This document shows positions 56,281-64,000 of a DNA stretch of 64,000 nt, one piece after another (position 1 is the stretch's first letter; every line of letters starts with the position of its first letter). Origin of the DNA: Synechococcus sp. UW179A (GTDB taxonomy: Bacteria > Cyanobacteriota > Cyanobacteriia > PCC-6307 > Cyanobiaceae); assembly GCF_900473965.1 (NCBI RefSeq), contig NZ_UCNJ01000009.1, positions 1 through 64,000 on the forward strand, in the 5' to 3' direction. Position numbers and translations under genes: made by a program. The notes beneath the pieces are model-generated. The model worked only from the letters and a program-made list of their open reading frames with translations, did not search any database and was not told the origin of the DNA.

Positions 56281-57207
56281 TCATCCCGCCTGGGGAGACG
56301 CTGAAGGCAACAGCCGCTGAATTGCCAGGCGTGCGGCGCCCAGACGCCCCGCGCCATTGCCTAGTGCACACGCCTTGATTTGGAGGCCCTCGCGACTCAC
56401 CTCCTGAACACGGGTAGCGACCTCATGTCGCAGCGCAGGAAGGAAATGCTCACTGGCCCCAGCCAATCCCCCCCCAATCAGCACCAGCTGCGGTGTGAAT
56501 AGGTAAACGAGCGAACTGATCCCTGTGCCGAGAAGCTGGCCGTAGCGCTCCCAGTGGGCCCTGGCCTGCGCATCCCCACTGGATGCGGCCATGGCCAGTG
56601 AGGACGGCTCTTTGCCACTGAGCCGCTTCAAACCGGCGATGCTCGCAAACTGTTCCAACGACCCCCTGTTGCCACTGTTGCACTCAGGTCCATCTGGAAA
56701 CAGCGTGATCAGCCCCGGTTCCGCGGCAGCTCCGTTGTGACCTGTGAATAACTGGCCACCGACCATCACTCCTCCGCCAACGCCGGTTCCCAGTGTGAGC
56801 AGCACCACGTCGCTGCAGCCCAGGGCCGCGCCTTTCCAGGCCTCACCCACGAGAGCGCAGTTACCGTCATTGGCGAGAGTGACCCTTCGCTGCAGGCGTG
56901 GTTCAAGCCACGCGGCCAGTGGTACCTCCTCCCAGCCCGGCAGATTGATGCAAACGCGGGCCACCCGCGCTTGGGCATCCATCGGACCAGGCAGGCCAAT
57001 CCCCACCACCGAAGCCAAGCCATGAGGGTCGAGGCTTCCGATCGCCTCGACGATCTCCACACAAACTGATCCCGGTGTGGCGGGTTGAGGCGTTGGACGC
57101 TGATGTTCCGCCAGCAACTCTCCCTCAAGGCTGAACAGACCCAGCTTGATCGCGGTTCCGCCGAGATCGACACCTAGAACGCACCGCTCAGCGATCGATT
57201 CAGTCAT
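56281..57207 (-). CDS. ROK-family sugar kinase without the zinc-binding Cys set
   Basis: A 308-residue ASKHA kinase. CVLGVDLGGTAIKLGLF is the phosphate loop and TLGTGVGGGVMVGGQLFTGH the second. In the usual CxCGxxGCxE zinc motif only the first Cys remains (ECNSGNRGSLEQF). It probably phosphorylates glucose or a related sugar, but the loss of the zinc set makes this less certain. It begins 3 bases after the large TamB-like gene. Confidence 0.8.
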   Translation of the reverse strand: MTESIAERCVLGVDLGGTAIKLGLFSLEGELLAEHQRPTPQPATPGSVCVEIVEAIGSLDPHGLASVVGIGLPGPMDAQARVARVCINLPGWEEVPLAAWLEPRLQRRVTLANDGNCALVGEAWKGAALGCSDVVLLTLGTGVGGGVMVGGQLFTGHNGAAAEPGLITLFPDGPECNSGNRGSLEQFASIAGLKRLSGKEPSSLAMAASSGDAQARAHWERYGQLLGTGISSLVYLFTPQLVLIGGGLAGASEHFLPALRHEVATRVQEVSREGLQIKACALGNGAGRLGAARLAIQRLLPSASPQAG

Positions 57208-57210
57208 CGC

Positions 57211-60200
57211 TCAGAAGCGCATGAACAACTGCAACTGGCTCTGCCAAGTGCCCTGACTATCAACCGATCCAGACAGACTCATGTTCGGGTTGATCTGATA
57301 GGTCACGGTTCCCTGCGACGGGATGTCGTTGCGATTAGGAGCAGCCAGCACAGAGAAGTCGAAGCGTTCAGTGATGGAAACACCCACGTCGGTCACGAGG
57401 GCGAGCTGTGGAGGGACCTGGCCGGAAACGCGCTCCTTCTCATTCTGAACAACGGTGTTGACGTAGGTCGGATAAAGGGCGAACTGCAGCCTCTGGCTGA
57501 ACGAATCCGAGAGCGTTCCAAGGACCGGAGACAACAGCGACTGCCCAAGAACGGCGGCCAGAGCCGCTCCGGCGCCAGCTCCCGAAAGACCAGCCAGAGA
57601 GTTACCGCCGATCAGTGCCAGCAGCTGCGGCTGGGGAAGCGATGGTGAACTACGCAGAGTGATGCTCTGACCCAGTCGGTCGGCCGGTCCGGTGGCCGAG
57701 AGCATCACCTTGATGAGCCGGAGCTGACCTCCGGCACCGAGATTGCCGAGACCGTTGGTCTCAAACACCGATTTGGAGAAGGCATTGTTGTTGTCATTGT
57801 TGACGGTCACGTTGTCGGAGACCCTGGTGACCATGGCGACATCCACGTAGGGGATCAGCCCGAGCGAAGGGGTGAACACCGCGACATTTGCAGCGGCGCG
57901 ATCAAGGTTGAAAGTCGTGGTGAACGCGGTCACCCGACCTGACAACAACTGAACAACGCCACGCAGTTCCAGGCTTGGGTCAAGAGCTCCATTGACGGTG
58001 AGCAGACCTGCCGTGGTGAAGTTGTACCAAGGCTGCATTTCCACTCTCAGCTTGGGACCAAGCGTGAGGCGCAGGTCGCGGAATCCGATGAAGGGAAGTT
58101 TCGGCAGGGATGCCTTGATCGAGCGGCTCGTCTCCGCCTCCACATCAGCACTCTGCAGAAGCAGAGGCTCTTTGAAGTCCCACTTTTCCTCAAGAAGTTC
58201 ATCAACGGAGACGGCCTTGGTCAAGAAAGCCTTGGTGGAGTCAGCCTTCTGAGAGAGTGGACTCCTGACGCGCGAAAGCACCGAGCGGTTCGGCCGAATC
58301 GCTCCATTGCTGACCTCGAGAATTCCGCCGATCTGTGGGTTCACCACAGCTCCGGTGATCATTAGGTCAGCGCCGACCTGCACATCGGCATTGGGAAGTT
58401 TCACCCGTGCCTTCTCGAGCTGGATTCGCAGGGGTTTGGCCTCGGGATAGGGGCGCAGAAGTGCAAGAGCACCACTTCCCTTGAGTTGACCACCTGCGCC
58501 AACACTTCCCTTGAGTGACTGCACTTCCAAGCGGTCAAAGTCGAAGAGCATGGAGCCGTTGACTTTGGCAAGGCTCTGACCCTGTGTCTTGAAGGCAGCG
58601 TCCTTGATCACGATGTAGCCATTGGCTTTCGGCGTCAGCAGAGTGCCACCGAGCAACAGGCGAAGATCCACATCACCCCTGTCCCAGGTCACGGTGTCGT
58701 TAGCCAACCCGGTCAGGAACTTCAGGCCATCGCCAAGACTCACAATGCGGACATCGAGCGGCTGATCAGCAGCAAAGGGAATTCTTCCGGTGAGGGTCAC
58801 TGGTTCTCTGGAGGATTCAGAGACGAGAGCCAGATCGAGCTTGAGAGCCTGATCGCTCAGCAGTACCTGTCCGCGTTTAAGCGCAATCGGATTGGGGCCG
58901 AGCCGTGCATTCTCGAGAACCAGCTCGCTGCTGATTGTTGCCTTGGCACCGTCGAGGCGGTAAGTGCCGCTCATGCCAAGGGCTCCCATCAGGGACCTCG
59001 GCACGGGTGCAACCAGTGCCAGCAGGCTGAAGGGCAGATGCGCAAAGGAGAACTGCCCCTCTCCTCCCTGCAGTGGACCTTCAATCCGTGCGGTGAAGGG
59101 TTTCACTTGCAAGGCGTAATCCGCATCATCACCCTCGATCCATAGATGCCCCCGGGCATTGAGATCAAGATTGAGACGACTGATCCGAGGACCGGTCAGA
59201 TCGATCACCGCATCCACCTGCCCGCGGAGATCCTCAACACGGAACGGTTCACGGTCACGGTTCTCCCTCCGTGCCTGCAGCAAGGCCTGCCGAGCGTCAC
59301 GCAAGGCCTGCAGTTGCCCGTCAAGATTGCCGCCGAATGTGTTCACCAGCAGCGTGCCCAGATCTGCCGCTGAGCCCTGCTCTAAGGGAGCATCCTGATT
59401 GAGCCTGGGCAGGCTTAGGACACTGTTGCTGAGCCAGCGAGCGCTCAGTCCCCTGGCCACGGCCTCACCCTTGAAAGGACCGTCAACCCGTCCTTCGACA
59501 TCCACGGTGATCTGGCCCGTATCCGGTGGCAGTAGCTCGCCCGTGATCGCGTAACGACGATCCGAATAACGGCCTGTGAGCAGAATTTGCTGAAGCTGCA
59601 GCCCCATGATTCCAGGACGGCTGATGCTCAGATCGCCTGTCATGGCGAGCGGTTGCAGCCCAAGTGTGCCGTCACCACTCAAGCGGCCGTAAACCCCTTC
59701 CCAGCGTTGCTTGGGCGGAAGAGCCAGTTCAAGTCCATCAACCGTTAGGTCATTGGCTGTCCATTGGTAAGCAGCCGGCGTTCCACTGAGCTGCAGATCC
59801 CCCTGGCGGCGGCGCAGCATCACTTCGCTGGGGAGCCAGTTTGCGCCCAGCCGGGCCTCAAGTGATCCCGCGATGACCGAGCCAACCGACGCCATCGACA
59901 GCACACCGCCTCCACCGGAGCGACCGAGGAAGGTTCCACGCCAGTCCTCCATCAGGCGCATAGCACCCGCCCGCGGATGATTCAGCGCAAGACGCAGATC
60001 AGGCCGCAGTGCCTCAAGAGGGCCCAGCACCCGCCCTGAGGCCGAAATCGTTCCATCCATTTCCGTACCAAGAAGAGGACCCAGCCGCTTCAGGGGGTAG
60101 GAGTCAAGATTCAGATCAGCCTCCAGTGGACCGGTTTTCAGACCACCTGCACCAAGGCTGAGCGGCATCTGAGCACGGGCGGTGAGATCAGGACTGCGGA

Positions 60201-61614
60201 ACTGCTCAAGCTTCAGCAATCCCGATTGCGCAGTCCAGCCAGCCTGCAGCGACCAGGCCTGCAGCAAGGGATTGCTGGCCTGAGCGATAGCTAGAGATAC
60301 TTCCGGCTTGAAGGATGCTCCGGTCAACCTCAGCTCTCCTTCAAGGGGAGCTTCAGTGCCGAGAAGAGACGGAACGAGAGGAAAGCGCTTCCAAGCGGGC
60401 CCCGCCAGATCAAGCTGCTGGGTCGCAATCTTCAACTGAGGATGCAACGCTCCCTTGGCCTTCACATCCAGACCGGGTGCTTTGAGATCAAGCCCATCCA
60501 GTCTTGCCGACCAGTTCTGGGAGTCACGCCAATCCGCACTCAGTTGCGCACCAAGTCGAAGAGGTCCGTCCACCGGGATGGAGTCGGGCAAAGCCCAAAG
60601 CCCACTGATGCGCAATTTCGGTTGGTACCAGTCACCGTCCAACTGGAAAGCCAGATTGCGGTTCTGATCCAGTTCCTTGAGAGCTCCTTTGAGAGCAAAG
60701 GAACGGTTGAGACGCACACTGCCCCCAAATGAGGCCTTGTAAGGCCCGTAAGTCCATCCACTGTTCGTGACTTTGAGCACGTCCCCACGACAACTGATGC
60801 GCAGTTGCGGCGACTCAAGCCTGTGCTCCATGGCCTGGCCGCTGAACTCAGCTTTTTGCAGGGATACTCCCCCGCTGCAATTGGCTTGTCCCCGACGCCA
60901 GCCCAGGCGCAGGTTGCCTCCCAGCTGCCCCCGCATCTGAAAAGGCCACTGCAACGGCAGCAGGCCCTGATAACGAGCCAACTGAATCCGTTCCAGTCGG
61001 GTGGTGAGCTCAAACTCCGGGCGGACCCAGCGCCCCTGTGCCTTAACGGTGATACGCCCCCTCTCTGGAAGCACAAACTTGAGGACGCCATCAGCCCTGT
61101 GCTCATCCAGACGGATGCCGCTCCAACCTGCAGCTGTGAGACTGAGTCCTGCAGGAGCAATCCGGATCCTGGCAGGATTGCTGAAACGCACCTTCAGATC
61201 CACTCGGGGGGGTTTGCCCTGTTTTGGGAAGGGGCCTGGAACCCAGTAATCACCATTGTCATTGCGCCGAAGCTCAAGATGAGCTCCTCTGACCCGCACC
61301 TGTAACACCGGCCTGAATCGCTGCAGACTGGCCAGGGGATCGAGCCCGATGGTGATGCGCTGAATCTCCGCAGTCGACTGATCAAGTGGACCTTTGCGGA
61401 CCTGAACAGGTCCTAAAGCGATTCCCTGCAGACCCAAGCCGCGATAGCGACCGATACTGACGGGATGACCGAGGGGCTTAGAGATCTGAGCCTCAATGCC
61501 TGGACGCAGACGCTGAAACAGGGAATCGGCCCAGCGATCGGCCGAGAACCAGAGAGCGCCCCCACCGATGAGGGATCCTCCCAGAACAGACAGAACGAGC
61601 CTGTTACGCCGCAT
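57211..61614 (-). CDS. TamB-like translocation and assembly module protein
   Basis: A very long 1467-residue protein with one N-terminal membrane anchor (LVLSVLGGSLIGGGALWFSA) and a long body of repeated beta strands. Its C-terminal part (LDPSLELRGVVQLLSGRVTA, later VMLSATGPADRLGQSITLRS) is the DUF490/TamB domain, and the last residues (WQSQLQLFMRF) end in an aromatic, as outer-membrane beta proteins do. TamB-family proteins span the periplasm and aid lipid transport or outer-membrane protein assembly. The start at 61614 (MRRNRLVLS) is preferred over 61635. Confidence 0.8.
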   Translation of the reverse strand: MRRNRLVLSVLGGSLIGGGALWFSADRWADSLFQRLRPGIEAQISKPLGHPVSIGRYRGLGLQGIALGPVQVRKGPLDQSTAEIQRITIGLDPLASLQRFRPVLQVRVRGAHLELRRNDNGDYWVPGPFPKQGKPPRVDLKVRFSNPARIRIAPAGLSLTAAGWSGIRLDEHRADGVLKFVLPERGRITVKAQGRWVRPEFELTTRLERIQLARYQGLLPLQWPFQMRGQLGGNLRLGWRRGQANCSGGVSLQKAEFSGQAMEHRLESPQLRISCRGDVLKVTNSGWTYGPYKASFGGSVRLNRSFALKGALKELDQNRNLAFQLDGDWYQPKLRISGLWALPDSIPVDGPLRLGAQLSADWRDSQNWSARLDGLDLKAPGLDVKAKGALHPQLKIATQQLDLAGPAWKRFPLVPSLLGTEAPLEGELRLTGASFKPEVSLAIAQASNPLLQAWSLQAGWTAQSGLLKLEQFRSPDLTARAQMPLSLGAGGLKTGPLEADLNLDSYPLKRLGPLLGTEMDGTISASGRVLGPLEALRPDLRLALNHPRAGAMRLMEDWRGTFLGRSGGGGVLSMASVGSVIAGSLEARLGANWLPSEVMLRRRQGDLQLSGTPAAYQWTANDLTVDGLELALPPKQRWEGVYGRLSGDGTLGLQPLAMTGDLSISRPGIMGLQLQQILLTGRYSDRRYAITGELLPPDTGQITVDVEGRVDGPFKGEAVARGLSARWLSNSVLSLPRLNQDAPLEQGSAADLGTLLVNTFGGNLDGQLQALRDARQALLQARRENRDREPFRVEDLRGQVDAVIDLTGPRISRLNLDLNARGHLWIEGDDADYALQVKPFTARIEGPLQGGEGQFSFAHLPFSLLALVAPVPRSLMGALGMSGTYRLDGAKATISSELVLENARLGPNPIALKRGQVLLSDQALKLDLALVSESSREPVTLTGRIPFAADQPLDVRIVSLGDGLKFLTGLANDTVTWDRGDVDLRLLLGGTLLTPKANGYIVIKDAAFKTQGQSLAKVNGSMLFDFDRLEVQSLKGSVGAGGQLKGSGALALLRPYPEAKPLRIQLEKARVKLPNADVQVGADLMITGAVVNPQIGGILEVSNGAIRPNRSVLSRVRSPLSQKADSTKAFLTKAVSVDELLEEKWDFKEPLLLQSADVEAETSRSIKASLPKLPFIGFRDLRLTLGPKLRVEMQPWYNFTTAGLLTVNGALDPSLELRGVVQLLSGRVTAFTTTFNLDRAAANVAVFTPSLGLIPYVDVAMVTRVSDNVTVNNDNNNAFSKSVFETNGLGNLGAGGQLRLIKVMLSATGPADRLGQSITLRSSPSLPQPQLLALIGGNSLAGLSGAGAGAALAAVLGQSLLSPVLGTLSDSFSQRLQFALYPTYVNTVVQNEKERVSGQVPPQLALVTDVGVSITERFDFSVLAAPNRNDIPSQGTVTYQINPNMSLSGSVDSQGTWQSQLQLFMRF

Positions 61615-61699
61615 GCTGGTTGGACCTCCTCGCATCGATGCCCGTCAATACGCCGGAGGTCGACGCAATATAAGGACCACATTCCCAGCAGACCAGCCC

Positions 61700-62143
61700 A
61701 TGCCACTTGAGGAATTGCTCTCCACCTCCAGCATCTGGCTCGCCAAGGGCGGAGTTGCGCTGTTCGGCTTGACCCTGATCGCTTTCATCGCCCGCTGGGG
61801 GATCCGTTTCCGACTGGTGGGAGTGAGCAGCTTCACGCTGCTGTTGTCGGCCAGCTGCTGGGCTTTTGGTCTCAGCTACACCCCAAGCATCAGCGTGGAG
61901 GGTGCACTACGGGCACCGATCGTTTTTGACAATGGTGACAACCTTGTTGTGGCGCAGGCCCAGGCCGATTTTCCCGACGAAGCGATCGAGCCAACCCTGC
62001 AGCAACTAGCAGGGAACGTGCGTCCCGGCGGCCGCAACAGCCCGGAGGTGACCGTTCGCCTGCGTCAACTGCAGCCCGCAGGTGAAGGGGCTTCCCGATC
62101 GGTGGTTCTGGGTGAAACCGTGCGCGACTTCCGAGCCGGATGA
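61700..62143 (+). CDS. Ycf51-like membrane protein (DUF2518)
   Basis: From Met 61700 (MPLEELLSTSSIWLAKGGVA) the protein has 147 residues. Two hydrophobic helices (IWLAKGGVALFGLTLIAFIA and FTLLLSASCWAFGLSYT) are followed by a soluble part with YTPSISVEG and RLRQLQPAGEG. This fits the Ycf51 family found in cyanobacteria and plastids; function unknown. The frame extends to 61568 but overlaps the divergent TamB-like gene there. Confidence 0.65.
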   Translation: MPLEELLSTSSIWLAKGGVALFGLTLIAFIARWGIRFRLVGVSSFTLLLSASCWAFGLSYTPSISVEGALRAPIVFDNGDNLVVAQAQADFPDEAIEPTLQQLAGNVRPGGRNSPEVTVRLRQLQPAGEGASRSVVLGETVRDFRAG

Positions 62144-62544
62144 GACCCGAGGATCCTCTGCAGGACCTACCCCAGGGCCTCCGCGATGAACAGAAACAGC
62201 TTCTTGCCTCCGGCATTACCACCTGGGGGCAGCTGCAGGCTCTGGACGCGCTGCAGATCAGTCGACTTGCCGCCAGTGGGCGGGCGTCAGCACGCAACCT
62301 CAGACGGCTTCAAGGCATGGCGGATCTCGCCTGCGCGTTAGACCTGGCTCCCCAGGATGCTGCCCTGCTGATGCATGCAGGACTGGCCACCGTGACAGCG
62401 ATCGCTGCGGCTTCCCCTCAGGACTTGATCACCAGAACCGGACGGCTTGAACGTCAGCTGCGCAGCGGGCGTCCCCCGGTTGTGGATCTGGTTCTGGCCC
62501 GTCGCTGGATCAAGAGGGCCAGGGAGAGGCAAAACACGAACTGA
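62140..62544 (+). CDS. DUF4332-like helix-hairpin-helix protein
   Basis: A 134-residue protein coupled to the preceding gene by a 4-base overlap. LPQGLRDEQKQLLASGITTW and LAPQDAALLMHAGLATVTAI are the repeated helical units of DUF4332, a family with helix-hairpin-helix character suggesting nucleic-acid binding. Function unknown. Confidence 0.65.
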   Translation: MRPEDPLQDLPQGLRDEQKQLLASGITTWGQLQALDALQISRLAASGRASARNLRRLQGMADLACALDLAPQDAALLMHAGLATVTAIAAASPQDLITRTGRLERQLRSGRPPVVDLVLARRWIKRARERQNTN

Positions 62545-62609
62545 CCGTCCAGACCAGCCAGGTCTGTCTCACCCGTTTCAAATGAGGTCAGATTCGGACA
62601 GAGGTTCCG

Positions 62610-62897
62610 ATGTATTTCCTCAACAACCTCAGATTCTCAACAGTTGCGGTTATTTCAGCGCTGTTTGCGCTGAGCCCTGTCAGTCATGCCCAGTCTTCGC
62701 TTTTGGAGAGCGTCAAACGCAATCCTGGGGAAGCTCAGGCGCTCTGCCAACAATTCAAATCCATCAATTCCCGTGGTGAGTCAGCACTGTCGAGCCAATC
62801 CATTGCTGTGATTGCCGGCCAACGCAACCTCAACAAAACGGAGGCTGAAATTGTGGCGACCTACGTGATTGGACTCAACTGTCCGGATGTTCGCTGA
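62610..62897 (+). CDS. Small secreted protein, hypothetical
   Basis: A 95-residue product with a signal peptide (FSTVAVISALFALSPVSHAQ, cleavage after SHA) and a helical mature part with two Cys (ALCQQFKSIN and GLNCPDVR). The last 11 bases overlap the next gene. No family known. Confidence 0.65.
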   Translation: MYFLNNLRFSTVAVISALFALSPVSHAQSSLLESVKRNPGEAQALCQQFKSINSRGESALSSQSIAVIAGQRNLNKTEAEIVATYVIGLNCPDVR

Positions 62898-64000
62898 TGC
62901 GTCACTAATCACCCGCGACGGCGTTGAGCTCGTCTCACGGGTGTGGCGACCCTGCGGCCATGGACCCTGGCCTGCACTGTTGATGCGACAGCCCTACGGC
63001 AGGTCCATCGCATCAACGGTCACGCTTCCCCACCCCGATTGGTGGTGCAGTCACGGCTTTGTCGTCGTGGTTCAGGATGTGCGCGGTCAGGGAGATTCGG
63101 AAGGATGCTTCCGAGGATTCGCGCAGGAAGCCCAAGACACTGAAGACACCTTGACCTGGCTGAGGCAAAGACCAGAGGTCAATGGTCGTGTCGGCATGTA
63201 TGGCTTCTCCTATCAGGGTCTGACTCAACTGCTGGCGCCTCCGGGCTGCCAGCCGCCTGACTGCCTTGCACCGGCCATGTGCGGCCTGGATGAACGCGAT
63301 CACTGGAGCTGCGATGGCAACGCCCACTGGTGGCACTTGGGACTGGGCTGGGGATTGCAGCTGGCGAGTCTTCAGGCCAAAAAGCGGGGAGATCATGGGG
63401 CCTGGGACGAGATCAGACGCAGCCTTGAGGACGGCAGCTACCTGCGTGAAGGCATGGCGATGCTTGAACGCCATGATCCCTGCGGCATGGCCCTGCGCTG
63501 GCTCAAGCAAAACCCCGAACGGGACAGCGACTGGATCCACCATTCCGTGGCGCATCGATGGCTGCAGCAGCCCATGCTGTTACTGGGCGGATGGTGGGAT
63601 CCCCATCTCCGCGGCGTGATTGCGCTTGCGGAACAAGCGAGGGCGGCAGGAGGTCGACCTGAACTTCACATCGGTCCAGCCACCCATCTTCAGTGGTGGG
63701 CAGAGAGCAGCGCCTTGCTGCTGAACTTCTTTCAGCGGCATCTGATCTCCTCTCCCAGCGACTCCGCACCTCTGCAAAGTGCAGATGACATTGTTGTTTG
63801 GCTCTGGAACCAGGTCAGCGAAAGCTGGAGCGGACCGAAGGATCTGAATCCAGCATCGATCACTCCCTCATCCGGGATCTCAGCACAACCATCAACCCAG
63901 GAGCGCTGGTACCTCTGCAGTCGTGGCCTCGCTTGCCTTGAGCCTGAAGAAGGACAGATTCTTTCTATAGAACCTGATCATGCCGGCAGGGTGATGATCG
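62887..64000 (+). CDS. CocE/NonD-family hydrolase, partial (runs off the window)
   Basis: The first 371 codons are visible. LITRDGVELVSRVWRP and WPALLMRQPYGRSIAST start the domain; VVVVQDVRGQGDSEGCF and VGMYGFSYQGLTQLLAPPGC are family landmarks, with the nucleophile Ser in Gly-Phe-Ser-Tyr-Gln-Gly (usually Ser in GxSYxG). The family includes X-Pro dipeptidyl peptidases and cocaine-esterase-like enzymes. The substrate is unknown and the C-terminal jelly-roll is only partly present. Confidence 0.85.
   Translation, partial: MFADASLITRDGVELVSRVWRPCGHGPWPALLMRQPYGRSIASTVTLPHPDWWCSHGFVVVVQDVRGQGDSEGCFRGFAQEAQDTEDTLTWLRQRPEVNGRVGMYGFSYQGLTQLLAPPGCQPPDCLAPAMCGLDERDHWSCDGNAHWWHLGLGWGLQLASLQAKKRGDHGAWDEIRRSLEDGSYLREGMAMLERHDPCGMALRWLKQNPERDSDWIHHSVAHRWLQQPMLLLGGWWDPHLRGVIALAEQARAAGGRPELHIGPATHLQWWAESSALLLNFFQRHLISSPSDSAPLQSADDIVVWLWNQVSESWSGPKDLNPASITPSSGISAQPSTQERWYLCSRGLACLEPEEGQILSIEPDHAGRVMI

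Noticed and set aside
59146-59398. Plus-strand frames inside the TamB-like gene
   Set aside because: They are shadows of a long, uninterrupted, recognisable gene.

Overview
The window looks like chromosome of a marine picocyanobacterium, most likely a phycoerythrin-containing Synechococcus. The support is a psbA gene for photosystem II D1, a high-light-inducible protein, NdhD, a HEAT-repeat lyase of the CpeY/MpeZ phycoerythrobilin family, and many short families typical of cyanobacteria (DUF1651, DUF1824, DUF2605, DUF4332, Ycf51-like, Nif11). No rRNA, tRNA, CRISPR array, integrase or insertion sequence was recognised. All assignments come from reading the sequence and from memory of families; no search was run.

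Layout. (1) 1-6690: a tandem array of three subtilisin-like serine proteases, the first cut by the window edge. Each is followed by a near-identical hairpin terminator, and the two complete genes share an upstream region that I read as identical. Short remnants of the next gene downstream (6834) lie between the array members, showing how the array was copied. (2) 6.8-27.4 kb: an accessory-looking stretch of short or single genes on both strands. It holds FAD oxidoreductases, a bestrophin, DUF1499 and DUF1651 proteins, a LuxR-type regulator without the usual phosphoacceptor, a rhomboid protease, a CRTISO-like enzyme and many small secreted or membrane proteins. It also holds a conserved-looking small Cys-rich gene broken by an in-frame TAG, two C10 tracts and a 6-bp repeat. 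(3) 27.4-33.3 kb: nth-thiD, an Hli protein, a PfkB kinase, a HIT protein and a glycolytic-type gap. (4) 33.3-38.9 kb: the CpeY/MpeZ-like lyase, a 55-residue ribbon-helix-helix protein, a Nif11 protein and psbA, with a triple direct repeat upstream of psbA. (5) 38.9-51.5 kb: mostly plus-strand housekeeping genes (trpS, a lysozyme-like protein, thrS-DUF1824, glk, thrB, ndhD, an M3 oligopeptidase). (6) 51.5-61.6 kb: a tight minus-strand run from a large TamB-like protein through a ROK kinase, proA, folB, a lipase and three membrane or hydrolase genes. (7) 61.7-64 kb: plus-strand Ycf51-like, DUF4332, a small secreted protein and the start of a CocE/NonD hydrolase.

The core genes cover photosynthesis, respiratory electron flow, sugar phosphorylation and glycolysis, threonine and proline synthesis, thiamine and folate synthesis, and tRNA charging. 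The most unusual parts are the mosaic protease array with its amplification scars, the bilin-lyase/RHH/Nif11 cluster beside psbA, the amber-interrupted small gene, and a terminator-bearing leader or small RNA near 18 kb.
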